Source of the DNA: an uncultured Pseudomonadaceae bacterium
GTDB taxonomy: Bacteria; Pseudomonadota; Gammaproteobacteria; Pseudomonadales; Pseudomonadaceae
DNA: 26,465 bases
Direction of reading: 5' to 3'
NCBI GenBank assembly: GCA_947630465.1
Contig: CANRHT010000001.1
Location: 1 to 26,465, forward strand
Positions 9,848 through 19,014 of the stretch are shown here, one piece after another (the first letter of the stretch is position 1; each line of letters starts with the position of its first letter). The notes beneath the pieces were generated by a model. It searched no databases and was not told the DNA's origin. It saw only the letters and a list, made by a program, of their open reading frames with translations. The translations under genes were made by a program, and so were the position numbers.

Positions 9848-10309
9848 TTAATCCTGATTAACAGTGTTCATTAAAAACTTACCAATCAATTCTTCCAGTA
9901 CCAAAGAAGATTGCGTGTCATAAATCACATCACCATCGTGCAACACTTCGTCTTCACCACCGACACTGAAACTGATGTATTTCTCACCCAGTAAACCTGC
10001 GGTCAGAATAGAAGCTGTGGTATCAGTGGGCAGATTATTCACCCGTTGCTGCACTTCCATAGTGACTTTGCCCGTATAGGTCTTGGTATCAAAATCAATA
10101 CCGACAACTTTACCTACGGTTACACCGGCCATCGTCACTTTGGCGCGCGTGGTGAGTCCGGCAATATTGTCAAAATAAGCAGTTAATTTATAGGTGTCAG
10201 TGCTATTAGCGACCGTTAAACCACTGACTCGTAGAGCCAATAACAATAACGCCAGCATGCCGGCCAATAAAAACACACCCACACTAATCTCTACGGCGCG
10301 GATTCGCAT
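9848..10309 (-). CDS. mlaD: MCE-domain protein MlaD
   Basis: MlaD is the inner-membrane-anchored MCE-domain subunit that forms a hexameric ring on the MlaFEDB transporter and passes lipid to or from MlaC. The protein has 153 residues. There is one N-terminal membrane helix (about 8-28, GVFLLAGMLALLLLAL) followed by a single MCE domain with YFDNIAGLTTRAKVTMAGVTVGKV and a C-terminal AGLLGEKYISFS segment. The start [11 protein letters not shown] at 10309 has GGAG just upstream and overlaps the mlaE stop by one base (TGATG), so translation is coupled. The frame extends 39 codons into mlaE but that part is not family-like. Confidence 0.93.
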   Translation of the reverse strand: MRIRAVEISVGVFLLAGMLALLLLALRVSGLTVANSTDTYKLTAYFDNIAGLTTRAKVTMAGVTVGKVVGIDFDTKTYTGKVTMEVQQRVNNLPTDTTASILTAGLLGEKYISFSVGGEDEVLHDGDVIYDTQSSLVLEELIGKFLMNTVNQD

Positions 10310-11106
10310 CAGAAATCTCCAAACATTAAAGCAGTCAAAATAAAGTCCAAACCCAACACCGCTAAGGAGGCATACACCACCGTGCGCGTGGTGGCGCGAC
10401 TGATACCTTCTGAAGTGGGCTCGCAATCGTAGCCTTGGAACACAGCAATCCAGGTTACGACAAACGCAAACACCACACTTTTAATTACGCCATTGAGCAC
10501 GTCATTATAAAAATCGACGCTATTGGTCATGTTGCCCCAGTAAGAGCCTTCATACACACCCAGCCAATCCACGGCCACCATAGCACCGCCCCAAATACCC
10601 ACCACAGAGAAAATCGCCGCCAATAATGGCATTGAGATAAACCCTGCCCACAAGCGTGGGGCAATGATGTATTTAAGTGGATCGACGCCGATCATTTCTA
10701 AGCTCGATAACTGCTCGGTGGATTTCATATTGCCAATTTCAGCCGTTAACGCCGAACCTGCGCGCCCAGCAAATAACAATGCGGTCACCACCGGTCCCAA
10801 CTCACGCAGCAAGGTTAAAGCCACCATCTGCCCTACTGCTTGCTCAGAGCCAAAATCAACTAAAATACTGTAGCCCTGCAGCGCCAGCACCATACCGATA
10901 AATAAGCCTGAGACAACAATAATCGCCAGCGATAACACGCCCACCGAGTACAGTTGCTTGATTAACAAATGCACGCCCGTGCCGGCGCCGCCACGACCGA
11001 TCAGCACGTGCCATAAAAAAATCAGCGAGCGCCCCATCGACTGCACAACGTTTAAACCTGAGCGCCCTAACCCTGCGATACGATCTAACATCGATTTATG
11101 CGCCAT
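10309..11106 (-). CDS. mlaE: Phospholipid ABC transporter permease MlaE
   Basis: MlaE is the membrane permease of the MlaFEDB ABC transporter that maintains outer-membrane lipid asymmetry. The 265-residue protein has several membrane segments (for example about 55-78, 150-175, 205-225 and 240-262). The MlaE family core is clear: [24 protein letters not shown] and [19 protein letters not shown]. The start at 11106 has AGGAGG upstream, within the end of mlaF. It abuts the mlaF stop directly (no gap) and overlaps mlaD by one base. Confidence 0.95.
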   Translation of the reverse strand: MAHKSMLDRIAGLGRSGLNVVQSMGRSLIFLWHVLIGRGGAGTGVHLLIKQLYSVGVLSLAIIVVSGLFIGMVLALQGYSILVDFGSEQAVGQMVALTLLRELGPVVTALLFAGRAGSALTAEIGNMKSTEQLSSLEMIGVDPLKYIIAPRLWAGFISMPLLAAIFSVVGIWGGAMVAVDWLGVYEGSYWGNMTNSVDFYNDVLNGVIKSVVFAFVVTWIAVFQGYDCEPTSEGISRATTRTVVYASLAVLGLDFILTALMFGDF

Positions 11107-11916
11107 TTAACGCCCTCCTAGCAAGTCGCTGCGATAATCAGGTGCGTCAAAATGAAAAGGTACAGGACCATCCGGAATACCCTGCATAAACTGACGAATA
11201 CGCGGGTTATCCGAGTTCATTAATTCATCCGGTGTGCCTTGCCCTAAAACCTGACTGTCACCGACCACGTACAAATAGTCGGCAATGCTGGCTGTTTCTG
11301 CCAAGTCGTGCGACACCACTACACTGGTAATGCCAAGCGCATCATTTAATAAACGAATCAAGCGCACCAACACCCCTTTAGCGATTGGGTCTTGACCGAC
11401 AAAAGGCTCGTCATATAACAAAATATCCGGATCTAAAGCAATCGCCCGCGCCAAAGCTACACGGCGCTTCATACCTCCCGATAACTCATCGGGCATTAAA
11501 TCAATCGCGCCGCGCAAACCGACAGCTTGCAGTTTCATCAGCACAATATCGCGAATCATTTCATCGGGTAACTGAGTATGCACGCGCAGCGGAAAAGCCA
11601 CGTTTTCAAATACATTCAAATCGGTAAATAAGGCACCGCTTTGAAACAGCACACCAAATTGTTTGCGCATATCAAAGAGCGCACTGCGCGATAAGCCTGG
11701 CAGATTTTGCCCGTTGACCCAGACTTCGCCTTGCTCAGGTTTCAGTTGAGCGGCCATCAGGCGCAGCAATGTGGTTTTTCCACAGCCTGAAGGACCCATC
11801 ACTCCAGTGACTTTGCCACGTGGAAAACGGATATCGACATTATCAAAAATTGTTCGTGAACCGCGCTTAAAGGTTACGCCTTTTAGCTCTACGGCAAACG
11901 CATTGTCAACTGACAT
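11107..11916 (-). CDS. mlaF: Phospholipid ABC transporter ATPase MlaF
   Basis: MlaF is the cytoplasmic ATPase driving the Mla phospholipid transporter. The protein has 269 residues. The Walker A motif is GPSGCGKTT (41-49), the ABC signature LSGGMKRR starts at about 145, Walker B is ILLYDEP (165-171), and the H-loop is VVSHDLAET. The C-terminus extends past the ATPase fold with the segment GPVPFHFDAPDYRSDLLGGR, typical of MlaF tails that contact a neighbouring subunit. The ATG at 11916 is preferred because GGAG lies 6 bases upstream; that Shine-Dalgarno overlaps the alternative GTG at 11922. It is the first gene of the mla unit. Confidence 0.95.
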   Translation of the reverse strand: MSVDNAFAVELKGVTFKRGSRTIFDNVDIRFPRGKVTGVMGPSGCGKTTLLRLMAAQLKPEQGEVWVNGQNLPGLSRSALFDMRKQFGVLFQSGALFTDLNVFENVAFPLRVHTQLPDEMIRDIVLMKLQAVGLRGAIDLMPDELSGGMKRRVALARAIALDPDILLYDEPFVGQDPIAKGVLVRLIRLLNDALGITSVVVSHDLAETASIADYLYVVGDSQVLGQGTPDELMNSDNPRIRQFMQGIPDGPVPFHFDAPDYRSDLLGGR

Positions 11917-11991
11917 ACACACTCCGACCCGACGCTATACTGTGCTCAAACATAGGGCATCCACATTAATTACGTATGCTGTAAGCGCGGC

Positions 11992-12020
11992 AATATAGCA
12001 TTGTCAGCGCCAACACCCAA
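11992..12020 (-). promoter_or_regulatory. Weak candidate promoter for the mla operon
   Basis: On the minus strand, TTGGGT (12015-12020) and TATATT (11992-11997) are separated by 17 bases, about 75 bases upstream of mlaF. The -35 match is poor, so this is a low-confidence sigma-70 guess supported mainly by its position ahead of the first gene. Confidence 0.25.
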
Positions 12021-12080
12021 TAGACAAAGCAGCAACGCCAGTGCAAAGGTGCCAGCGGCAAGCACCCATTTAAAAGCAAC

Positions 12081-12102
12081 AAAGGCACTGAAAAGTGCCT
12101 TT
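12081..12102 (-). terminator. Hairpin terminator after the SlyD-like gene
   Basis: AAAGGCACT (12081-12089) pairs perfectly with AGTGCCTTT (12094-12102) across a GAAA loop, 26 bases beyond the SlyD-like stop codon. On the minus strand a T-rich stretch follows (TTTGTTGCTTTT). It separates this gene from the mla operon downstream. Confidence 0.65.
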
Positions 12103-12128
12103 GCTTGGTCATTCACTGAATATATAAA

Positions 12129-12614
12129 TCAGTGCTGATGACCACCTTCACCATGTACGTGGCCATGCGCAATTTCTTCTTCGCTCGCGGCACGTACAGT
12201 CACAACCTTAACTTTAAAGTTTAACTGTTGGCCGGCTAAAGGATGATTACCATCAATAGTCACTTGATCACCATCGATATCACGAATAGTAACGATTTGC
12301 ATGCCACCGTCTGGCGCTGAAGCGTGGAACTGCATACCCACTTCTAACTCATCAACACCTTCAAACATTTCACGACCTAGATTCGTGATCAGCTCAGCGC
12401 TGTACTCACCGTAGGCATCTTCTGGCTCGATGGTGACATCCAGCTCATCACCCACAGCCTTACCCGTTAATGCGTTTTCTAAACCAGCAATGATATTGCC
12501 TGCACCATGTAAATAAACCAACGGCTCGGCGCCCTGCGAGCTATCAATCACTTCACCAGCGTCGTTACTGAGCGTGTAGTCAATGGCGACAACGTGTTGA
12601 TTGGCGATCAGCAT
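12129..12614 (-). CDS. slyD: FKBP-type peptidyl-prolyl isomerase, SlyD family
   Basis: This is a cytoplasmic prolyl isomerase and chaperone of the SlyD type, 161 residues. The FKBP core is split: residues 1-70 (YTLSNDAGEVIDSS, LVYLHGAGNIIAGLENAL, EPEDAYGEY) and about 128-145, with an insert-in-flap chaperone domain between them containing VDGNHPLAG-like DGNHPLAGQQLNFKVKV. A short His-rich tail (HGHVHGEGGHQH) resembles the metal-binding tail of SlyD but is much shorter than in E. coli. The start at 12614 has AAAGG about 10 bases upstream. It is divergent from ackA, as in P. aeruginosa (PA0837 next to ackA), with 209 bases between. I see no convincing promoter there. Confidence 0.88.
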   Translation of the reverse strand: MLIANQHVVAIDYTLSNDAGEVIDSSQGAEPLVYLHGAGNIIAGLENALTGKAVGDELDVTIEPEDAYGEYSAELITNLGREMFEGVDELEVGMQFHASAPDGGMQIVTIRDIDGDQVTIDGNHPLAGQQLNFKVKVVTVRAASEEEIAHGHVHGEGGHQH

Positions 12615-12823
12615 AAAATAAAAACCTTTGTAAAAATAAATGTAAAAGAAAGTTTACCTGCCCTCGCACTGTAATGCGACTTTAGATTAAGTAGACCAAT
12701 GCACACTTGACCTACCCCATCGCGCGCATGAAGATTAGTAAACCTTATTAATGGTGCGGCCTTATTTAAGCTGATTTTCTAAGCTGCGCCCAACTTTTAT
12801 TTTTAAACTTACAAGGATCTTCT

Positions 12824-14017
12824 ATGTCGTCTCGCAATATTCTAGTGATCAACTGCGGTAGTTCATCGATTAAATTCGCCCTCGTTAACGAGCACAGCGA
12901 AGAATTTTTAATCCAAGGTTTAGCTGAGCGCTTAGGCAGTACTGAAGCCGTTTTAAACTGGCAGCTGGGCGATGAAAAACATGTGGCACAACTGCCGGGT
13001 GCTGACCATCAAGCCGCCTTTGCGCGCCTGTTGCCTTTAGTACAAAAAGCCAGCCACGGCCAATTAACTGGAATCGGTCACCGCGTTGTACACGGCGGTG
13101 CGCACTTTACTGAAGCCACCGCACTGGATCGTGAAGTCATCGACGTGATTCGTCGCGCAGGCGTATTAGCGCCACTGCATAACCCCGCTGGTTTAGTCGG
13201 TATTGAAGCTGTGATGGCGTTGTACCCTGATTTAACCCACGTTGCAGTGTTTGACACGGCGTTCCACCAAACCATGCCACCGCACGCGTATCGCTATGCA
13301 GTGCCTGAGCATTTGTACACCGATCATCATGTGCGCCGCTACGGTTTCCACGGCACCAGCCACATGTATGTCAGCCGTAAAGCGGCAGCTATGACCGGTT
13401 TGCCTGTTGAAGACAGCTGCTGGTTAACCGCGCACTTAGGTAACGGCTGCTCCACCGCCGCCGTTGTTAATGGCGAAAGTTTAGACACCAGCATGGGTTT
13501 AACCCCGCTGGAAGGTTTAGTGATGGGTACGCGCAGCGGCGATGTTGACCCAAGCTTGCACAATCACTTATCCCGCACTTTAGGTTGGGATACACAACGC
13601 ATTGAAAACGTACTGACCAAAGAAAGTGGTCTGCTTGGTCTGTCTGGCCTGTCTAACGACATGCGCACCCTGATCGAAGCACACCAAAAAGGTGATGAGC
13701 GCGCCACTTTAGCCATTGAAGTATTCTGCTACCGTTTGGCCAAATCTTTAGCCGGCATGGCGTGCGCCCTACCCAAATTGGACGGTCTGATTTTCACCGG
13801 TGGTATCGGTGAAAATGCGAGCCTCGTGCGCAGCAAAACTTTAGAGCACATGCGTTTATTCAACTTCAAGCTGGATGAAGAAGCCAACTCGAAATGCACG
13901 CGTGGCGTTGGCGGCACTATTAGCGCTGAAAACCATACTCGCGTCTTGGTCGTACCGACCAACGAAGAGCGCCAAATCGCAGTTGAAACTTTGGCTTTAA
14001 TTGACGCTAACGCTTAA
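12824..14017 (+). CDS. ackA: Acetate kinase
   Basis: AckA interconverts acetate plus ATP and acetyl-phosphate plus ADP, in overflow metabolism or acetate uptake. The protein has 397 residues, standard for the family. Visible motifs are [12 protein letters not shown] at the N-terminus, [19 protein letters not shown] (D144, catalytic region), [41 protein letters not shown], and FTGGIGENA near the C-terminus. The start at 12824 has AAGGA (12813-12817) 6 bases upstream. It is followed after 17 bases by pta, so the two form an operon. In P. aeruginosa this pair is known to be under anaerobic (Anr) control, but I found no Anr-type TTGAT-N4-ATCAA site here. Confidence 0.97.
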   Translation: MSSRNILVINCGSSSIKFALVNEHSEEFLIQGLAERLGSTEAVLNWQLGDEKHVAQLPGADHQAAFARLLPLVQKASHGQLTGIGHRVVHGGAHFTEATALDREVIDVIRRAGVLAPLHNPAGLVGIEAVMALYPDLTHVAVFDTAFHQTMPPHAYRYAVPEHLYTDHHVRRYGFHGTSHMYVSRKAAAMTGLPVEDSCWLTAHLGNGCSTAAVVNGESLDTSMGLTPLEGLVMGTRSGDVDPSLHNHLSRTLGWDTQRIENVLTKESGLLGLSGLSNDMRTLIEAHQKGDERATLAIEVFCYRLAKSLAGMACALPKLDGLIFTGGIGENASLVRSKTLEHMRLFNFKLDEEANSKCTRGVGGTISAENHTRVLVVPTNEERQIAVETLALIDANA

Positions 14018-14034
14018 TACAGGACGCTTGATTC

Positions 14035-16122
14035 ATGCACACTTTTTTACTTGCGCCCACCGGTTTTGGTGTGGGTTTATCATCAGTTAGCTTAGGCGTA
14101 GTGCAGTCATTACTGCGCTCAGGTCTAAAAGTTGGTTTTTTTAAGCCTATTGCTCAGCCACATCCGGATGACACAGGCCCTGAGCGCTCCAGCGCACTCA
14201 TGGAAGCCACTCACGGTATTCGTCAGCCCAATGCTTTATCGCTGGCTTATGTTGAGCGCATGATTGGTAACGGTCAACTCGATGAGTTGATGGAAGAAAT
14301 CGTCAGCATGCACCAGCAGATTCAAGCTGAGTACGACATTATTATTGTCGAAGGTATGACGCCATCACGCCAAGCCAACTATGCTGAACGCATCAACGCA
14401 CTGTTAGCTAAATCAATGGACGCCGAAGTGATTTTGGTCAGCGCACCGACCAGTGACGACCTCAATGAACTGTCGGACCGCATCGAGATGCAAGCACAGT
14501 TGTTTGGCGGCACTAAAGATCCAAAGGTATTGGGCGTTATTATCAATCGAGTCGCCGATGTACCTATGGCTGGCTTTATTGAGCGCTTAAAAAGCCATTT
14601 ACCCGCGCTGCGCAAAGGCGACTTGCATTTAATTGGTTGCATCGCAACTAAAGAAGAACTTAACAACGCACGCACCAGCGACTTTGCGCATTTAATTAAA
14701 GCCAAGGTGCATAACACCGGTGATATTGAACAGCGTCGTGTGCAAAAAGTGATTTTGTGCTCACGTACTGTGGCTAATATTGTGCCACTGCTGCAACCGG
14801 GCGTTTTAGTGGTCTGCCCAGGCGACCGTGATGACATCATCCTCGCTGTTAGCTTAGCCGAGATGAATGGCGTGCTATTGGCCGGTCTATTGTTAACCGG
14901 CGACCTGACACCCAACCCAAGCATTATGGACATTGGTGAGCGCGCACTCAAAGGCGGCTTGCCGGTGATGAGCGTACCCACCGGCTCTTATGATACGGCG
15001 TACAACTTAACGCGCTTATACAAAGGCATCCCTATCAGCGATACCGAGCGTGCCAAAGACGTAACCGACTATATCGCGGGTCACTTGGATCAAGATTGGC
15101 TCACGGCACGCTGCAACACCACGCGTCAGTTGTTGCTGTCTCCGCCAGCCTTCCGTCATCAGTTAGTGAAGCGCGCACAAGCGGCTAACAAGCGCATTGT
15201 GCTGCCTGAAGGTAACGAGCCACGCACGATTCAAGCAGCGGCTATTTGTCAAAAGCGCGGTATTGCCCGCTGCGTACTGATTGCCAAGCCTGATGAAGTG
15301 CATGCTATTGCTAAAGCCCAAGGTATTGATTTACCGGCTGACTTGGAAATTATCGATCCAGATTCAATCCGTCAACGCTTAATCGCACCCATGGTTGAAC
15401 TGCGCAAAGATAAAGGCTTAACCCCGCAATTGGCTGCAGTGCAGTTAGAAGATACTGTGGTATTGGCCACCATGATGCTGGCTGAAAACGAAGTCGACGG
15501 CTTGGTATCAGGCGCAGTACACACGACAGCCAGCACCATCCGTCCGGCGTTGCAGTTAATCAAAACAGCACCGGGTTACAACTTGGTGTCTTCAGTATTC
15601 TTTATGCTGCTGCCAGATCAAGTATTGGTCTACGGTGACTGCGCGGTGAATCCTGATCCAAACGCGGCACAACTGGCTGAAATTGCCTTGCAAAGTGCTG
15701 AGTCCGCACACGCTTTCGGCATTGATCCGCGCGTTGCCATGATCAGCTACTCTACCGGCGACTCAGGTACAGGTGCTGAAGTGGAAAAAGTACGCGAGGC
15801 AACCCGTATTGCCCACGAACTGAACCCAACATTGCCTATTGATGGTCCATTGCAATACGACGCTGCCAGTATCGAAAGTGTTGGCCGCTCCAAAGCGCCT
15901 GATAGCTTGGTTGCCGGTCGTGCCACTGTGTTTATTTTCCCCGATTTAAACACTGGTAACACCACTTATAAAGCTGTGCAGCGTAGCGCTAACGTCATCA
16001 GCGTGGGTCCCATGCTGCAAGGTTTACGCAAGCCAGTAAACGATTTATCGCGCGGCGCCTTAGTGGATGACATTGTCTTCACTATCGCTCTGACTGCGAT
16101 TCAAGCTGAAAGCATGTCGTAA
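14035..16122 (+). CDS. pta: Phosphate acetyltransferase (long, three-domain form)
   Basis: Pta interconverts acetyl-CoA and acetyl-phosphate and works directly with AckA. The 695-residue protein is the long form. The N-terminal P-loop-like (BioD-related) domain covers about 1-210, starting with LLAPTGFGVGLSSVSLG. A DRTGG-type regulatory domain lies at about 215-330, with VVCPGDRDDIIL. The catalytic PTA/PTB domain covers about 370-690, with KRIVLPEGNEPRTIQAA, LVSGAVHTTASTIRPALQ, YGDCAVNPDP and SYSTGDSGTGAEVEKV. The start at 14035 follows ackA by 17 bases and has AGGA upstream. A strong terminator follows at 16136-16172, closing the ackA-pta unit. Confidence 0.97.
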   Translation: MHTFLLAPTGFGVGLSSVSLGVVQSLLRSGLKVGFFKPIAQPHPDDTGPERSSALMEATHGIRQPNALSLAYVERMIGNGQLDELMEEIVSMHQQIQAEYDIIIVEGMTPSRQANYAERINALLAKSMDAEVILVSAPTSDDLNELSDRIEMQAQLFGGTKDPKVLGVIINRVADVPMAGFIERLKSHLPALRKGDLHLIGCIATKEELNNARTSDFAHLIKAKVHNTGDIEQRRVQKVILCSRTVANIVPLLQPGVLVVCPGDRDDIILAVSLAEMNGVLLAGLLLTGDLTPNPSIMDIGERALKGGLPVMSVPTGSYDTAYNLTRLYKGIPISDTERAKDVTDYIAGHLDQDWLTARCNTTRQLLLSPPAFRHQLVKRAQAANKRIVLPEGNEPRTIQAAAICQKRGIARCVLIAKPDEVHAIAKAQGIDLPADLEIIDPDSIRQRLIAPMVELRKDKGLTPQLAAVQLEDTVVLATMMLAENEVDGLVSGAVHTTASTIRPALQLIKTAPGYNLVSSVFFMLLPDQVLVYGDCAVNPDPNAAQLAEIALQSAESAHAFGIDPRVAMISYSTGDSGTGAEVEKVREATRIAHELNPTLPIDGPLQYDAASIESVGRSKAPDSLVAGRATVFIFPDLNTGNTTYKAVQRSANVISVGPMLQGLRKPVNDLSRGALVDDIVFTIALTAIQAESMS

Positions 16123-16135
16123 GTTAGACCTGCAC

Positions 16136-16172
16136 AAGAGCCACTGCTGCGTCCTGCACAGTGGCTCTTTTT
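16136..16172 (+). terminator. Intrinsic terminator after pta
   Basis: AAGAGCCACTG (16136-16146) pairs perfectly over 11 bases with CAGTGGCTCTT (16159-16169) across a 12-base loop, and the T-run continues to 16172. It begins 14 bases after the pta stop. Confidence 0.9.
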
Positions 16173-16228
16173 ACTCAAGCACACTTGCACTCCCCCGCCG
16201 AAACAATAACCATACCCCTCGATCACTT

Positions 16229-16234
16229 TATAAT
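16229..16234 (+). promoter_or_regulatory. Candidate -10 element for the acyltransferase gene
   Basis: A perfect TATAAT lies 40 bases upstream of the acyltransferase start, in an AT-rich spot after the pta terminator. The -35 region (around 16206-16211, ATAACC) is a poor match, so only the -10 is well supported. Confidence 0.4.
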
Positions 16235-16273
16235 TGTGCGGTTCAGCTGCACGTTGTTTTGAGGTATTTCCGT

Positions 16274-17188
16274 ATGCTGCATTGTCTTCCTCGTTTTTTG
16301 CGAGGCATCATCGCCTCAGTGTTACTGACCCTTAACACACTGTTTTGGTGCTGGCCCTTATTCATTCTGGCCTTAGTTAAACTCCTGCTACCCTTTGCAG
16401 TGGTGCAGCGCAGCCTGCGTTTTGCCATGCACTGGATTGCTGAATCTTGGATTGCTGTTAACTCGTGGTGGATGCGCTTAGTACAACCCGTCGACTGGGA
16501 TGTGCAAGGCTTAGAGCAGCTGGATCTGACCCACTCATGGCTGGTCACCAGCAATCATCAAAGCTGGGTGGACATCCTCGCTCTGCAATATCAATTCAAT
16601 CGCCGCTTACCTTTTTTGAAGTTTTTCTTAAAGAAAGAGCTGATTTGGGTGCCGGTGATTGGTTTATGCTGGTGGGCGCTGGAGTTTCCCTTTATGAAAC
16701 GTTACAGCAAAGCCTATTTAGCTAAGCATCCTGAAAAACAAGGTCAAGATTTAGCCACCACACGCAAAGCCTGCGAGCGCTATAAAACCAACCCTGTTTC
16801 GGTGTTTAACTTTTTAGAAGGCACGCGCTTTACCGAAGAGAAACATACCCAGCAACAATCACCCTTTCAGCATTTACTCAAACCCAAAGCGGGCGGTATT
16901 GCCTTTGTGCTGGATGCCATGGGCGAACAATTACAGGGCTTAGTCAACGTGACCCTGTATTACCCACAAGGCAAACCTACACTGTGGGACTTACTCAGTG
17001 GACAGATCAAACGCATTGTTATGCGTGTTGAAATCACCCCTATTCCTCAGCAGTTTATTGGCCAAAGCTACGATCAAAACACCGCCTACCGCGCTGAGTT
17101 TCAGGACTGGGTCAACAACCTATGGCGGGTAAAAGATCAGCAACTGCAACAGCTCATCGCAGCTGATCAGACAGAAATAAATAAATAA
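16274..17188 (+). CDS. Lysophospholipid acyltransferase family protein (YihG-like)
   Basis: This is a membrane-bound 1-acyl-glycerol-phosphate-type acyltransferase of 304 residues. It aligns with my memory of E. coli YihG along its length, including RYSKAYLAKHPE and TTRKACERYKTNPVSVFNFLEGTRF. A hydrophobic N-terminal region (about 12-45) probably anchors it in the inner membrane. The catalytic HX4D motif is H95-D100 in SNHQSWVD, and the EGTR motif is at 182-185. The start at 16274 has GAGG (16261-16264) 9 bases upstream; a longer frame from a TTG at 16259 overlaps that site. In P. aeruginosa a homologue also follows pta (PA0834). Its exact acyl donor and acceptor cannot be read from the sequence. 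Confidence 0.88.
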   Translation: MLHCLPRFLRGIIASVLLTLNTLFWCWPLFILALVKLLLPFAVVQRSLRFAMHWIAESWIAVNSWWMRLVQPVDWDVQGLEQLDLTHSWLVTSNHQSWVDILALQYQFNRRLPFLKFFLKKELIWVPVIGLCWWALEFPFMKRYSKAYLAKHPEKQGQDLATTRKACERYKTNPVSVFNFLEGTRFTEEKHTQQQSPFQHLLKPKAGGIAFVLDAMGEQLQGLVNVTLYYPQGKPTLWDLLSGQIKRIVMRVEITPIPQQFIGQSYDQNTAYRAEFQDWVNNLWRVKDQQLQQLIAADQTEINK

Positions 17189-17211
17189 TTGGACAGCTGC
17201 CACCATAGTCG

Positions 17212-17253
17212 ATAGCGCGTGACTGTTCGCGCAACCCTGATGCGCGCTATACT
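17212..17253 (+). promoter_or_regulatory. Inverted repeats at the fumarase promoter region
   Basis: ATAGCGCG (17212-17219) is an exact reverse complement of CGCGCTAT (17243-17250). A TATACT candidate -10 (17248-17253) overlaps the right arm. A second CGCGC at 17228-17232 can pair with the same left arm, so two mutually exclusive hairpins are possible. No T-run follows. The -35 match is poor. It lies in the 188-base gap before fumarase. Confidence 0.4.
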
Positions 17254-17376
17254 TGCCGCCATAAAAACCACCCGTCCAGCGTATTGCACCTGTTTAGCGC
17301 AGCCCATAAAGATTCTGTAACACTGCGCTCGCTAAATATAATACTTGATGTAGCCGCCCATTTAGAGGAGCGATTC

Positions 17377-18900
17377 ATGACCGTTATTAAGCAAGATGAT
17401 GTGATCCAAAGCGTTGCTGACGCTTTACAGTTTATTTCCTATTACCACCCGCTTGATTTTATTGAAGCCATGCACGAAGCCTATTTGCGCGAAGAATCGC
17501 CATCGGCTAAAGATGCCATTGCACAAATTCTAATCAACTCGCGTATGAGTGCCACTGGCCACCGCCCACTGTGCCAAGACACCGGTATTGTCACAGTGTT
17601 TGTGCGTGTGGGTATGGACGTACGCTGGGATGGCGCCACTATGGGCGTTGAAGACATGATCAACGAAGGCGTACGCCGCGCTTATAAGCTGCCAGAAAAC
17701 GTGCTGCGCGCGTCTATCTTGGCTGATCCTGCCGGTGCGCGCCGCAACACTAAAGACAACACGCCAGCCGTGATTCACTACTCAATCGTACCGGGCAACA
17801 CTGTTGAATTTGACGTTGCAGCTAAAGGCGGCGGTTCAGAAAACAAAGCCAAAATGGCGATGCTCAATCCGTCTGACTCTATTGTCGACTGGGTACTGAA
17901 AACCGTCCCAGAAATGGGTGCCGGCTGGTGTCCACCCGGTATGCTCGGTATAGGTATTGGCGGCACAGCTGAAAAAGCCGCGGTTATGGCTAAAGAAGTG
18001 CTGATGGAATCCATTGATATCCATGAACTGCAAGCGCGTGGCGCACAAAACCGTACCGAAGAAATGCGCCTGGAGCTGTTTGAGAAAGTTAATCAGCTGG
18101 GTATTGGTGCACAAGGCTTAGGTGGTTTAACCACTGTGCTTGATGTGAAAATCATGGACTACCCCACTCATGCGGCCTCCTTGCCGGTGTGCATGATTCC
18201 AAACTGCGCCGCAACCCGTCACGCGCACTTTGTGCTCGACGGTTCTGGCCCTGCGGTATTGGAAGCGCCTTCGTTAGATGCCTACCCTGATATCGTGTGG
18301 GAAGCAGGTCCATCAGCGCGCCGCGTTAACCTCGACACTCTAACACCTGAAGACGTACAGAGCTGGAAGCCCGGCGAAACTGTACTGCTCAACGGTAAAA
18401 TGCTCACCGGTCGTGATGCTGCGCACAAGCGCATGGTCGATATGCTTAACAACGGCGAAGAGTTACCGGTTGACCTCAAAGGGCGCTTTATCTACTACGT
18501 GGGCCCTGTTGATCCAGTCCGCGAAGAAGTTGTGGGGCCAGCAGGTCCAACCACAGCAACACGTATGGATAAGTTCACCCGTCAAATCCTCGAAAGCACA
18601 GGTTTGCTGGGTATGATTGGTAAATCTGAGCGTGGCCCGATTGCCATTGAAGCGATTAAAGATAACAAAGCCGTGTACTTAATGGCGGTGGGTGGCGCGG
18701 CTTATTTAGTTGCTCAAGCGATTAAAAAATCACGCGTCGTCGCTTTTGCTGAATTGGGTATGGAAGCCATTTACGAGTTTGAAGTGGAAGATATGCCTGT
18801 CACTGTCGCAGTTGATACGTTGGGCGAATCAGTGCACATCACTGGCCCTGCCCTGTGGCAGAAAAAGATTGCTGACAGCCTCGCGGTTGAAATCAAGTAA
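17377..18900 (+). CDS. Class I fumarate hydratase (iron-sulfur)
   Basis: This is a class I, oxygen-sensitive [4Fe-4S] fumarase interconverting fumarate and malate in the TCA cycle. The protein has 507 residues, the length I recall for the Pseudomonas enzyme (E. coli FumA is 548). Cluster ligands are visible by position: C66 in HRPLCQDTG, C185 in GWCPPGMLGIGIGG, and C277 in VCMIPNCAATRH. The N-terminal alpha domain ends near residue 290. The C-terminal beta domain contains LLNGKMLTGRDAAHKRM, YYVGPVDP and GPTTATRMDKF. The start at 17377 has AGAGGAG (17364-17370) 6 bases upstream; the longer frame from 17284 lacks this. It is monocistronic, with a terminator at 18931-18959. Confidence 0.95.
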   Translation: MTVIKQDDVIQSVADALQFISYYHPLDFIEAMHEAYLREESPSAKDAIAQILINSRMSATGHRPLCQDTGIVTVFVRVGMDVRWDGATMGVEDMINEGVRRAYKLPENVLRASILADPAGARRNTKDNTPAVIHYSIVPGNTVEFDVAAKGGGSENKAKMAMLNPSDSIVDWVLKTVPEMGAGWCPPGMLGIGIGGTAEKAAVMAKEVLMESIDIHELQARGAQNRTEEMRLELFEKVNQLGIGAQGLGGLTTVLDVKIMDYPTHAASLPVCMIPNCAATRHAHFVLDGSGPAVLEAPSLDAYPDIVWEAGPSARRVNLDTLTPEDVQSWKPGETVLLNGKMLTGRDAAHKRMVDMLNNGEELPVDLKGRFIYYVGPVDPVREEVVGPAGPTTATRMDKFTRQILESTGLLGMIGKSERGPIAIEAIKDNKAVYLMAVGGAAYLVAQAIKKSRVVAFAELGMEAIYEFEVEDMPVTVAVDTLGESVHITGPALWQKKIADSLAVEIK

Positions 18901-18930
18901 TCTAAGTCACATCTGCTAGCCAGACGCATG

Positions 18931-18959
18931 AAGGCCGAGATATATTCTCGGCCTTTTTT
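18931..18959 (+). terminator. Intrinsic terminator after fumarase
   Basis: AAGGCCGAGA (18931-18940) pairs perfectly over 10 bases with TCTCGGCCTT (18946-18955) across a 5-base loop, followed by a T-run to 18959. It starts 30 bases beyond the stop codon. Confidence 0.92.
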
Positions 18960-19014
18960 ATTGCAAGATACATCGCCCACGCTGGGCACACACCTCAACC
19001 AAACGAGAACCACA

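Noticed and set aside
12664..12679. Small inverted repeat TCGCA-CTGTAA-TGCGA between the SlyD-like gene and ackA
   Set aside because: Five-base arms are expected by chance in a 209-base gap, and no promoter elements align with it.
14379..14981. A 200-codon open frame on the minus strand inside pta
   Set aside because: It is fully inside the well-supported pta gene, with no family resemblance and a low-complexity shadow composition.
17284..17376. A 31-residue N-terminal extension of fumarase
   Set aside because: No ribosome-binding site precedes the ATG at 17284, whereas AGAGGAG precedes the ATG at 17377, which gives the usual family length.
18928..19014. An in-frame ATG at 18928 extending the RNA methyltransferase by 29 residues
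   Set aside because: The extension would be encoded within and after the fumarase terminator hairpin, and the extra residues do not look like the SpoU family. The GTG at 19015 gives the usual N-terminus.
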